Shown piece by piece: positions 36,864 through 50,300 of a DNA stretch of 64,000 nt. The DNA lies in contig OU744449.1 in NCBI GenBank assembly GCA_916610825.1, forward strand, positions 13,348,452 to 13,412,451, written 5' to 3'. The notes beneath the pieces are model-generated. The model was given only the letters and a program-made list of their open reading frames with translations, was not told where the DNA came from and searched no databases. The position numbers and the translations under genes were made by a program. Within the stretch, counting starts at the first letter, position 1. Every line of letters begins with the position of its first letter. Origin of the DNA: Haliclystus octoradiatus (Eukaryota > Cnidaria > Staurozoa > Stauromedusae > Haliclystidae).

Positions 36864-37781
36864 ATGGATCTATCATATACCAATTCAGCTGTTGTGATAA
36901 TGTGGTCATGTTGCGTTGTTGCAACAGTAATGTTTATTGCACAAATCATGCGTTCCATTTTGAAAAATATAACTAATTTTAATGAGCAGACATGGCAAAT
37001 CCTTGATGAATTTTCAAGTTTTGTCCAATTTTCAACAGTTCTATTAGAATTACGAGTTATCGATAGTGTATTTGGCACTGAGTCATTGATATCATACAGC
37101 GCAATATTTATCACGATGGTTATTAAACATGAACTATTTATTCGCTGTGGATTGATTGGAATTCCAACGACATTCATCGGTATGTTTTACATCAATCAAA
37201 GAAAAAGAAATTTCACATGGACATTTGCTATTATAATTGTTGCTGTACAATTATGTGGTTCACTATTAGCTCATCCTATTACACGTTTATTATGGGGGTC
37301 AGTTTACAGTGAATTTCATAACAAACAAGTCCTCCACGAATGTCATGAAGAACTAGAAGTAGATTTGTGGTATGGTTGCTTCATTGAATTCATATGTTGT
37401 GTCATTTATTGTATTGTCGATTGGCAATTTACGAACAGGCAACGTCCAGTTGTACGTGTTATACTCTGTTTAATATTGGCTAAGGTTTTTCATAAAACAA
37501 CAGGCGTTTGGATGCATTCAGTCTTGGCTACAGCTCATACCTATGGCTGCTCTGGCAGTAAGGGTCCTTATCAACATATTCTAGTCTATTGGATTTCTCC
37601 TTTTGCTGCAGAGTTTTTTTTCTTTGAGGCATTGTTGCTCCTAAGGATGCTTTTAAATACATCAAATGATGATGATAAACATACAAAAACGAAATCAGAT
37701 ATTCAGAATGGAATTCATCAAACTAAGGCTTCTAAATCATCACCAAGGTCAACAACAGTTCGCCAAAGAAAGTCTTCGTAA
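36864..37781 (+). CDS. Unorthodox aquaporin, AQP11-like, intronless, both NPA boxes altered
   Basis: A single-exon ORF from ATG at 36864 encodes 305 residues with about six membrane helices. The region VDLWYGCFIEFICC and the C-terminal part (TTGVWMHSVLATAHTYGC..HILVYWISPFAAE) match the AQP11/AQP12 pattern, where the second NPA box is followed by xxVYWxxP. Here the second box reads HSV (218-220). The first, usually NPC/NPT in this subfamily, aligns with IPT (100-102). Classical aquaporins use the two Asn residues to line the pore, so transport properties are uncertain. AQP11-type proteins usually sit in endoplasmic reticulum membranes. The tail (270-305) is hydrophilic and basic. No introns, while the neighbours PSMC5 and TDP1 are intron-rich. 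The gene is convergent with TDP1. Confidence 0.72.
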   Translation: MDLSYTNSAVVIMWSCCVVATVMFIAQIMRSILKNITNFNEQTWQILDEFSSFVQFSTVLLELRVIDSVFGTESLISYSAIFITMVIKHELFIRCGLIGIPTTFIGMFYINQRKRNFTWTFAIIIVAVQLCGSLLAHPITRLLWGSVYSEFHNKQVLHECHEELEVDLWYGCFIEFICCVIYCIVDWQFTNRQRPVVRVILCLILAKVFHKTTGVWMHSVLATAHTYGCSGSKGPYQHILVYWISPFAAEFFFFEALLLLRMLLNTSNDDDKHTKTKSDIQNGIHQTKASKSSPRSTTVRQRKSS

Positions 37782-38373
37782 TTCTTATTTGTATTAGATA
37801 TTCGCTGCAAATTCAATTTTTAAATTCTTTATTGTAGGAGATTAATCAATAACACAATATACATAATTTTCTATGTACAAATGTAACAGAAAATGTTTAT
37901 AATGAATAATAATTTATGTAAGGTTGCAATCTGTAGCATGATTTTATTTTGCAACTTGCCAGCTATGTAAATAATATTGCATACTGATCAAACGAACTAT
38001 AGTATACCCCATATCCCCAGCAGCTTTGATCACCTTCAGAAAAGAAGGCGGAGAGAAGAATATAATGATGAAGGAATATGAATTTCATTATTACAAGTAA
38101 TCAAATAATATATTTTGACCAACTTTAAAGGACGTGTCGTTATTTTACAGTTTATTTAAATATAATACATTATTTTGCTACTTTAAGTACCCCAGTTAAG
38201 TACTCAATTTCTCGGATATTGTCATTGATATAAAATAGTACTAGTAAGATAGACGTGCTTTGACTGGCAGGAATGGGATGTAAATGTATATGCGTTTCGT
38301 AATATTTATACACAGACGTAGATACTAGTTAGTATAACACTTTCTTTGTGATATATTTAACATCAGGCATTCC
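37782..38373. other. Convergent 3' region between the aquaporin and TDP1
   Basis: No gene. TTTATT at 38151-38156 is AATAAA on the minus strand and is a candidate poly(A) signal for TDP1, about 220 bp after its stop codon. Confidence 0.4.
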
Positions 38374-41300
38374 TCAAGGGCTCCATATTTCTCCGCAAGT
38401 GTCTGTTTTAGTTCGATACGCTTTATCCCAAAGCCATGGCTCGTCTAGTAAAAAATAAAGAAATCTAATATTAGTTAAGACAGTGGTCCAATCAAATTCG
38501 ACAACTGGCAAATCAGACAAATTCGTTGACAAATTAGACAAATTCAGAAGTCTAATCAAAAGTTACTATCCACATTGCTGCACTAAGAAATAAAGAGAGT
38601 GTAATGAGGAATGAAAATTTATTGTCAGAACTCCAGAGGCGCTACAAATAAGAGCAAATAATGATGCGTAACAATTTAAAATCGAGACTCAACACATGAG
38701 TAATCCCCGTCCTGATCCTCGTGGCATGCTTACGTGCGATTCTCCGTGCTCCAGAATCCAGCTTCCCAATCGCAAATGGGAATCAGGATTAGGCAAAGCA
38801 ACCGAGCCCACGTCGCATAACAGAGCTTTTTCCAGCAGTCGTTGCCATTCTCTCTGTTATTCTCCGCGTTTGCTATACGATCGACTGTACAAGCAACGCC
38901 TCAGTATGATGCATATGATGTAAAGACACGATACTGCTCAGGATTATAGCCATTTATATTGAGTATTGGGTGTGTCCCAAACAGGATGGATGTAGGGATT
39001 TCAATGGTCCCTCTTTTAAAGGTTCACTGTAAAAGCCGACACGTTTAATTAGCTGAAATATGCTCATACATGAGTACAGTCAGTTAGCCCTATAAAAACG
39101 CGTCCGCAGAATGAAGTGACATGCGACTATATATTGACTTACCATTTGAAGTGTATTCCGATAGTGGTAAATCGTAAGGTAAAGTCAATGCGAAAGAAGA
39201 GTCATCAACAGGCGGAGAAGTGATGCCTAGAAAGGGGGACAATATTCGATCAATATATATATACAGTACAAATGCTTATAATAATCGTCAGATAAAATTG
39301 ACAAATACTACCCCGGTCAGAAGTGGCCGTGAACCAAAATAAAACAATAAAGGCAGAAGCAAAAGCCTCAGTCGATGTTAGGCATTTGGAGCAACGTAAT
39401 TTTGAGCGTCGATTCGGCCGTGAAATATATTACCCTAAAATATGCATGAACTAATCCAATGTTCCAGCTTATCTATATACAGTATATAATAACTTTGATT
39501 CATGACTATAACATCATTACCTTGTTTGGAGTTGAGCTTGAAAGCTGTTATTGGAGGTAACTAAGCAAATAAAATCGAATAGAGCAGTGTTATAGAGTAA
39601 AGAACAAGAAAAAATGAAGACTATCAAGAAGTCCTTCAGATTTTTATAAAATCGAGAATCACATCACCGTCGTATTGAATGGTACGCAACCCAATAGGCA
39701 ATATTGACTGAAAAAGCGTATTTCTCAATTGGACTGTGAGGATCCTTGATCAGTATTGAGCTCCTATCTGTCTCTCGTTTAAAATAAGCAAATCTGTTCA
39801 TTATTTTAGTTTTTTCCCAAAGTTCCCTACATGGTTTTAATCGACATATAATTGATATGAGCGTTCGATTTTCAAACTGCTTAATCGTTTTCTGAGAATG
39901 AAAATCACGGGGCAAGGCTTCAAATCTATTTGCAAAGAAACAAAAACGAACTTTTTGCACTGGTAAGTAATAGTTGGTTTGATTTTTGAATGTTTGAATT
40001 ATTCCAGCATCTCCATCGGCTTTGGGTGTGTTTCGAACGCAGGTTTATCATACGGTGTGATTTCTTTCATTCCTTGTTGGACCGATTAGAATAATTAGTA
40101 CACTTTATCGATGCAATCCCATGAAAATTTCGTCTGCGTCACAGATTAAATCGTTTTGTAGATGCAATTAAATTTGATAAGGATCCTAACCTCCCCTTTT
40201 CGACTTCAAAAATACCAAGTACAAAAGAATACGGTTGTTTTCTTTTCTCTACCCACCCCCATCAACCAAAACATAAGAACAGCTTAAGAATTATTAAAAT
40301 CGATTTGACAACATGACATATATAGTGCAATGTTGGCATAGATGGCATACCTGATCACGAGGCAAAATAAGAACGCCAATTTCATAAGAGCGAATCATTA
40401 ACTGTGAATTATTCTTTTCGAAAGCACCCCAAGCAGCTTTAGATAAGTTTGCACTTCAATATAATAAAACACACCTGAATCAGCACAAACTGTAACACAC
40501 AAGACCTCATTATTTATCCAAAGACATGTCACACTGTCATATTTTACCGAGGGCTTAATATTTCTATACACTAACTGACACATCAAATATCCCGCATTTC
40601 ATTTTAATGGTGAAACCATGAGAAACAGTTCGAACGGTCATTATCCATTCTGTCACCAGGTGATCAGGCGGGGAGTACGGTTGCCATCGTTGAGAGCCAT
40701 TGATAGCCAATTGGTTTGATTTGTTTATCGATGGCAAAGCAACCCTCAACAAAACTGAATATGTTCCTATCAGAAGTTTGATCAGCATAGTGTACTTACA
40801 GGGTATTATTCCAGATCAATCGAAGCTTCAAAGAAATAATCACGTTTTTATCCATAATGACCCGTAAATTTACAATCTGCGGACTCATTGCAGTCCCATA
40901 GAAAACCCAACCAGTCTTATAGGGACACAGGATACTACAGTATTAGATGGAAATACTCGATATTTTATTAACCCTTATATTTCGGTACTACTGTAGCTCT
41001 ATAGGCTCTTTCGGTTTCAACGTAGATAGAAATGAGGAGCATGGAACTACTTCTGTTGCATATTTCAAAATATTTTTGACTCTGAATAGTTCAGGATGTT
41101 ATGGTGAATAACTTAGACTACAGTATCTATAATAACGACATAATAGTCAGAGTATTCCTATGATTAGTTGAGGACTATATACTATATATACTACTATGAT
41201 ACTACTAATTGCTGTTATGGGACCAATGGAACAAGTCAACATACGAAAATGTGGATGCACATTACCACAGAGGAAAGGCCAATATACTGACAGCTAGTAG

Positions 41301-44300
41301 CACATAATAACGTCATAGTAACTGCTGCAGCAAATGATTGATGAGTAGATTTTACTTGTTGGCTTATTAAGTTTAACATATATTTATACAAGACATAGTG
41401 TGTACGTGTTTATATTATTTAAATCAAGTCTCAATCAATCATATATATTCATAAAGCTGATAGCTTTCATATATGTTTTCCTATCATTTATTTGCAAGTG
41501 CAATGGAGTGTGCATGGATGGAAAATATTGTTTTCAACAGTGTACTGAAAGTTGTAATGGAGGATATGTTATATGTTCATACCTTGTCACTAAGTACCAT
41601 GCCGCTCTTTCGCAATCACGTGACACTCGTGTGTAAGTTTTCACGTGTGGGGAAGCATGAGTACGACCACACAGATCAGCCTTCCATTGACTGCACAAAA
41701 AGAATACAGAAATACCTCTTAATAATATTAATGCCAATTAATTAAGTGGACATTATTTGATTTAAAGGGAATACAGTTCTTTTGAAAAGATAATGAGACA
41801 GACAGGCTAATAAAATGTCATTAAAACAGCGCTTGTTATTAATAGTGTTCATTCAACCTTTTGATCCTGAGTCGAGAGATATCACCATGCAGCCATGAAC
41901 TGATTTAAAATTGAAAACTATTCAGAATTTCGTTTCTTTTAGTTTAACTGCGGTATTGCAGAGATTTTTAATACAAAGGCGGTCTTGAACGATGAAAATT
42001 AATGTCTACATCTTTGAAGGTACCTTTATAAATTCCCATACTAACGCAAACGTGACTGACTGACGGGCTGTCACATGTTCTTGGTTAATAAGTCGTGTCT
42101 ATGTAGTATGTACATACAGTATGTGACGTCTTTCTCTATATACAAGTTGTGTCTTGGTGTCTTTAATATTTGTATATTACTTTGTCTGTTGTGTATTATC
42201 ACTAACTATATCCTGCATGAACACAGTCATTTAGTACATTGTAAGTTCATTGGACATGTTTTAGACACTGTACACCACAACAACGTAGGAGGATCTATTA
42301 AAACAAACAAATAAAGTGTAGTAAAACAACAACTACGCACCAGACACACACAAAATGTTGTTATTTACGACATAGACGTATGAATTGTAGCATGATCAAA
42401 ACACTTGCAATTTCATTTAACTTTTAACATTGAAATTGTAATTGATTTTTCACCCCGTCTTTCATCAAAGTGGGGAGACAGGATAGTTAGAAGTAATACC
42501 CAACAGACACAGTAATATACAGATAGGTATTAACGACACGACTTAACCAAGACGAAGGCACAACTTGTATATAGACGCGTCCGTATATTATATATATAGA
42601 CACGACTTTTTAACAATTAACCAAGAACATGTAATAGTCAGTCTGTGTAATTACAACATAACGAGGCATGCGCATACATCATACAATTGAAAAGAGGAAC
42701 TATGCTAATTTCCTTGGTATTACTAATCAGCTATTAATGACGCGTAACAAAAGGTTAATAACGTCGAATGTTAAATAGAGAATATACCGGCGTCGAGTTT
42801 GATGTAGACCACAACAACAAACATCCTTTATTTGATACATATAACACGTGGAAAATTTGTATAAAATAGTTTTAGAACAGGATGTTAATTAGGTAAATCT
42901 AGTAATGGGGGAGTTTCTAGCGTTCGATAAAAGAGCACATTTGAAAGTAAGCTTCAATCTTTTACAGATCACGGTTTAGAACGCATCAAAAAAGAAGAGA
43001 ACGATTATTTGAACAAAATGGCAAGCGAAGGTTTTGATAAAATAAGCACGAGTGTTAAAGTAGCGCGTATAGCACTTTACTTGGTGAACTTTATTTTATT
43101 TCTTGGTGGCTGTGTGTTGGTTGGTGTTGGTATATACACACTTGTAAAAGGGAATGATTATTTTGTAGTTGTAACCAATGGTAATGCAAATATAATGTCA
43201 TGGATAATGATTAGTATTGGATCATCATTCATGTTTCTATTTTCTATTGGTTGTATCGGTGCCGCGCGGGAAATACGTGGATTATTAGCCGTCTATGTAT
43301 CAACTGTTATCTTCGTATTAATCATTGAAATCGTTGCGATTAGTTTATTATTTCACTACAAAGAAGATATCCACACAAAAATACGAGATCAATTTGAAAT
43401 AAACATTGAAAGCAAATATGGCGAAAAGTATGAAGATGACATAACATCTGGTATAAATAAAATACAAATTGAATTCTCATGTTGTGGTGCTCATAACTAC
43501 ACTGATTGGGATACTTCAGAATGGGTCAAGGGTAACCCAGGCCTACAAGCACCATCTTCGTGTTGTAAGAACCATCAAGCTGAGCCTAAATGTACATTAG
43601 CAACTATGCCAGATAATGTATTAAATATGAAAGGCTGTAGCAGCGAGTTAGAATCATGGGTTAATCGGCATTTAAATGTTATAGCAGGAGTAGGAGCCGC
43701 TGTGATGGTATTGAAACTGATTGGTATTATCCTAGCTATCATTGTTATACGTAATTAATAAGTAAAATGATACTTTGTATATACTCTATTTATTTCCTCA
43801 TGTGCAACGTAGCACATTTTTACATTTTTTACATTTTTACAAGTACAGTAATCAAAACATGAAATGATACTGTAATTAATAAAGACTTTTATCAACTTTA
43901 TTCATTGTGTTTCATTGTTGTTTTAATGAGTACAGTACTAGCTGCATTCAGTAGCGGAAATTAAAAAATTTAATTAGGGAATGTGTGTCATCTTGATTGC
44001 CGCATACGCATTACGCAAATACGTACATTAGGCGTTCTCTTCTCTCTCTCTCTCTCATAATTATGGCAATCGAGTAAAAGCAGCTGATTTCAAAGCGGTT
44101 TTTGAAAGGTAGCTGAAAATCTGACCAGTATTGACAGGTGGTCATTGCTCAGAGGGAGCTATACAATGTAATGGAAGTATTGCTAAATGGTGGCGATACT
44201 ACAATACTACAATATATCAATTGATGGTAATATAGATCGGTTCAGCATCTTACTGGAAGTATTGAGTGAGGTATTTCTGTTTGTTGGCTGTCTTCGTACT

Positions 44301-47300
44301 GTATGGCAATGACCCACCAGCTGAAATCAAATCAAATATTGCCATTGATTTCTTAATACTGTATGTATGTGAATTGATATGTACTGATGTATGGTTTGAA
44401 TAGCCAACTGTACCTCTATAGCCTTCTAAACTTGTTCGTACATTTTCCACTGTTGGGAATATCTGTTCAGCAGAAAATGGAAAAAAGTTATTATTTGCTG
44501 GTAAAAAAATTCAATGGTCACTTCAATGGTCACTTTACTTTAGCTTTTCACCTGCCAAATAAATAACTGTAGCAATTCTTAAGAATATTTCATATAATAT
44601 TACACTATAATTGTATCATGTGTGATGTCACATCGCATGAATAAATGTTTATGAAAAGGTGGGCAACTTAACATTCATCAATTTCAGATCAGATGTGATC
44701 ACGGACTGTTCGTGAACTGTCTATAAGGACCGATGATGAACTTTTTTATCCTTGTATGGCCAATCAATAGCGCTACAGCAAAGAATAGAATAAAACCTTT
44801 GGTTCGTTTCCTTGATTAAATGATGACGTGTATCTATTCTATATAATCACGTGTATGAATCATTAACAAATTGCATATCGCATCGCATGATATCACTGTG
44901 GTTACGGGCATACATTAGGATATCCCCTGCGAAATATTTCATGAAAAGTTCTTGGACATTATGAATAATCAAGTTTTATAAACTGACCAGTTTTAGATTT
45001 GCAGGTGAATTTTCCTGCATCAGAGTCTGTCCTTTGCATGAAGATAAACTCTTTCGCCATTCCCCGCAGAGCCATTGCTCAGCAGTTGCACCTAATGATC
45101 CAATGCTTGAAAATTGACCAATGATATTCCATGATGCATCAACATCAGAAAATGAAGGGCCATGATTGAGTAATAGCTACAAAAACAAAAAACAGATAAA
45201 TCGTTGGTATTCTCTATTGGATAGTAAAAGATACTAATAAGGATATTCAAAACCACCAATGGAAACAGTCCAGGAAAGTCAATTGACCACATTTTCATGA
45301 ATTGCTCACAAATGTTCATCATAAAGTTTATGAACCGTATATGGACCGTTCGTGAACAGTTCATGACATCAGGGGTGATTAGCTCAGTTGGCAGAGCAAC
45401 CGAACTTCAGATCGTATCATATCTGATCGACTGTGGTTCAAATCCCCCTCAGGTCAACTCAGCCTTGGCTTTATCTGAAACATCAAATGAGTACCATCTA
45501 AGGATGGCGGACGGAATGGTTCAGAAGGAATTGCATTGTGAGTAGTTGCGGCGCATCGTTGCGCATTGACAATCAAGGCCTATCTGCCATGAAATCTGTT
45601 GAAATTGATCTGCAGTGTCGCGGCTGAGATCTAAGGAGCGTTTAACATCATTGCTCTTAGCGAAAAGAGCCACTCCTCTAGAAATAGAGGAGTGGTACGG
45701 GTGCCTTCGGTAGGGCGACACCGTCCACATTACTTTTTTACATGACATCAGGGGACATGAAGTCTAGTAGATAATGACTGGGCAAAACTGGAAATATTTG
45801 AACAAATTAATGTGTTTTTAATATTTAATGACAAGTTTTATTAGGTAAATAAATGGTTGACATTTCATGCAATTTCTATGAATTTGCTTCCAATTTGATG
45901 AACACTTGGCGCAAGCAATTATACATTTTATATTTAATTAAATTTATGACCCAATAGTAAAGTGTTTTTCTATGATCAACATTTATAATTATAAATACCT
46001 AACCAAAACAGCATGTCTTAAGTTAATCAATATACACAAGAAAGTCACCAGCTTGCAAGAAACATCTAATTCATTTAAAGATCAACAAAATTCTTAAATC
46101 TGCACCCTCCCAAAACACGATTTTGATAATTTTGCATGCAGTAATCTCCTGTGAGAGCATTTCATCAAAGTCCACAAAAACGTTTGTGATAATTAGGCCA
46201 ATTAACGTTGATGCACAAGATCTGTTCATAAATTTCCATTGGGTTCATCAACTGTTCATTGATTGTTTTCACAGAATGCTTAGACGCACAAGTTATAATA
46301 ACAATCAAAATGATTATTCAAATAGAACATAACATTTACCTTTCTCAGCTTTAAATGGCCCCAACGAAATTTACTAGATCCAATATGACGACCAGGAACA
46401 GATGCGACAATACGAACTCTAAAAACAGATATAAAATCATAATGATTACAATTCATTACGGGTGCTGTTGCCATGGTTCTCTCACTCTCCTAGTCTTGAA
46501 CGAATCTTCAAAAAGACTAGGATATTTCGATATTCGTGTTCAAACATATAAATCTGTCAAAAATATAATTTGAAACTATTAAAAGTATGTGATGATATCA
46601 TACAAAAATTAAGAAATCTAAATTCATTATAATTTTTCCAAAATCTACCGAAATACAGTAAGTCATCATCATCATCACCATCATCATCATCATTTATTCA
46701 GAACCTTTAAGTTATACAAACTTTTTTTCAAAGGACTGATACATAGCTAAGTTGACAGGAAAACAGACATTAAGTAAAAAAACAGGCATAAATAACAGGA
46801 AAGAGTGGTAAGTGTAAAGTATACTAAGAATGTAAGTGCTTCCCAAGGAGACGTTTGAAAGTAGGCCTGCTTTGGACTTCCTTCATTGCAGACGGTAGAT
46901 CGTTCCACTTATGCGCACCAGCGTCTTGAAATGAATGACGATGGCTCGACTTGATGTAAATGTCATTGTGGGCGTGAGATCTTGTTCTGGTGGAATACGG
47001 CAGTTGGAAAAAGTTGGAAAGCAAAGGAGGAGCTAGTTTGAATTTAATTTTATGAGTGAACATTAGTTGATGCGATGTTATTCTGTCTCTAACAGAAAGC
47101 CAACCTAGTTGACTTTGCATATCAGAGACACGAGTGCGATAGTTACAACGGAGCACTGTCCTCATTCCTCTGTTTTGCAATCTCTGGAGGCGATCTAGAT
47201 GTTCGGTTTTACAGTTCCCCCATACGACAGCGCAGTAGTCAAAGTGTGGCAAAACAATGGTGTTATAAATAGTTCTAGCTGCTTCTTGCGGTATGAAGCG

Positions 47301-50300
47301 TCTCACGTCGCTTTTCAAAATCGACGTGTTCTTGTTTATTAAGTTTTGGCCTGGAGCCTATCACCATGCAGTTATTTTTATTTATATTTAATGTTAGTTT
47401 ATTTGCACACAGCCAGGCATGTATTTCAATCAGATCTGACTGTAAAATTTCTTCAACGTCTTTCAAATCTTTACGGGCTACATACAAAAGCGTATCATCT
47501 GCATATAGATTTAATTTACAGTTATTTACAGAGTTACATAGTAAGTTAGTAAGGATTTGAACATCATAACAGTTTATCAGAAATAACAATGGTTTTGCAT
47601 GGGACGGATTTAGTGCTTGCGTCAAGTCGTGCTTGAGGTATGGATCGTGTGACAACATTTGTGGAATTACAGATGAGCCACATATAATACAACAAGATAA
47701 TATTTTTGACTTTCAGAAGCAGGTAGATCCACCTACTATGATATAGGTATAAAGCTTACACAGTACAGTCAGTAGCATTAATTAATGGCTGTTTAGATGG
47801 GGCATCTCGTATATCTTATAGACAAGGAGAATATTTGATGTAATTATTTTAATAATTATGCTAGAAGGATTATAATTGGTGACACTGACTCAAAACATAT
47901 ATAGATGTGTACCTTGCAGATGACATATCATGTCTAAGGATAACTTTTCTCCAATAATTTAATGAACCATCTCCATAAGCTGCTAGGTAATCCTACAAAA
48001 AGGATCATCTTCATATGAAAATGATGAAATCATTGTTACATCCAATGACTATCCCTGTGGAAACAGTCCATCAATGTTAAATGGCCCAACGCATATTAAC
48101 CATTTATGAACAGTTAAAGAAAACGTCCATGAAAAATGGGCCATGCAATAATGTTCATGAATTGTTCATTAACTGTTTGTGAACTCAATAAGTTTTTTTG
48201 CAGCCGTAGCCTGACTTTTTCTTAATTACAGTTCATGAATTGTTCCATAATTTGCTCAATGTTCATGAACTGTTTATTTTTGACACCTATACACTTCAGG
48301 GAGTATTGATAAGATATTAATTTATGTACTGTTAACTTGGAAATGGTAGCCTACTGTAGTAAGTAAAATCAATTGAAACATTAAAAAAAAAAATGAATTG
48401 CTGTCATGTAGTTGACTTACCAAAAGGTCTTCTTGAAACGTATTTGATCTTTTCAATTCAACCTCTTTTTCAACACGGGGAAATAGAGGACTCATCCAAA
48501 CACTAAATTAATTACAGAATAATTAATTGCACAACATCAATATATATGCCCCACTTAATTAAATACCCATATTCAGTTTCAAATGATTAAACAATTATCT
48601 ATGACTTTTTGCAGCAGAACTACTTTGAACAATATGTGCTTCTTATCCAGCTATATGTGTACCATGTGATAAGTATGCAACTGAAACATCTAAGTTTCCT
48701 ATTGGAAACACAAATTTATGGATGCCCAAAAGTTTTTAGGTTGTTCCGTCAGTAAAACATACCAATCAACCTTAAACATAATTTGTTGCACTATTAGAAC
48801 CATAAAGTGGGGCAACCTACATCCAAGCTTGAATTGACAAAAATTGAAATTAGAGTTTTCAAATGTATCTTTTTTTAGGCTAGCCTGCTTGCAGTCTCTC
48901 TGTAAATTGGAAACTTAGTAGAAAATAAGAGAGTCTGCGAGCAGGCTAATTTGAGGCATGCTTTTTAAGTTCTGGTTGTCTTATTAAACATTTTGTTTTA
49001 ATCATCATACTTCTTATTATGTCCACAAGCAGTTTACACAGAGGTAGGTTTAACATTCCTTGATGTGTGAATCGCAGCAGAAAGCCAAACATATTAGACT
49101 TATAGCAATGATATAATTTGAATTTCATGAATTTAATAATTGTCACATGTATGAATTCAGTATGTGTGCGTTATCATCAACTACTTCAACCCAATGATGA
49201 ATCAAAGCAAGAATTTACAGTGCTGAATGAGGAGTATACATTACCCTTGTGTCTTCTGATCCCAATCCAGAGCAATTAGATTAGCAGTATGAATAACAAC
49301 CACCAAACCATCATTGTAGAGTAGAAACATCATTTTACTAAATTTAGTCAAATATATTGAAGCTAAATTAGCATGTATGTATGTATGTATGTATGTATGT
49401 ATGTATGTATGTATGTATGTATGTATGTATGTATGTATGTATGTATGTATGTATGTATGTATGTATGTATGTATGTATGTATGTATGTATGTATGTATGT
49501 ATGTATGTATGTATGTATGTATGTATGTATGTATGTATGTATGTATGTATGTATGTATGTATGTATGTATGTATGTATGTATGTATGTATGTATGTATGT
49601 ATGTATGTATGTATGTATGTATGTATGTATGTATGTATGTATGTATGTATGTATGTATGTATGTATGTATGTATGTATGTATGTATGTATGTATGTATGT
49701 ATGTATGTATGTATGTATGTATGTATGTATGTATGTATGTATGTATGTATGTATGTATGTATGTATGTATGTATGTATGTATGTATGTATGTATGTATGT
49801 ATGTATGTATGTATGTATGTATGTATGTATGTATGTATGTATGTATGTATGTATGTATGTATGTATGTATGTATGTATGTATGTATGTATGTATGTATGT
49901 ATGTATGTATGTATGTATGTATGTATGTATGTATGTATGTATGTATGTATGTATGTATGTATGTATGTATGTATGTATGTATGTATGTATGTATGTATGT
50001 ATGTATGTATGTATGTATGTATGTATGTATGTATGTATGTATGTATGTATGTATGTATGTATGTATGTATGTATGTATGTATGTATGTATGTATGTATGT
50101 ATGTATGTATGTATGTATGTATGTATGTATGTATGTATGTATGTATGTATGTATGTATGTATGTATGTATGTATGTATGTATGTATGTATGTATGTATGT
50201 ATGTATGTATGTATGTATGTATGTATGTATGTATGTATGTATGTATGTATGTATGTATGTATGTATGTATGTATGTATGTATGTATGTATGTATGTATGT

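Noticed and set aside
39664-39960. 98-codon minus-strand open stretch between TDP1 exons
   Set aside because: No ATG start, no family match, and not needed by TDP1 exon phases.
45376-45455. Functional tRNA gene
   Set aside because: A and B boxes are good but the cloverleaf is imperfect and the unit is embedded in a 365-bp element with a target duplication, so it is a SINE.
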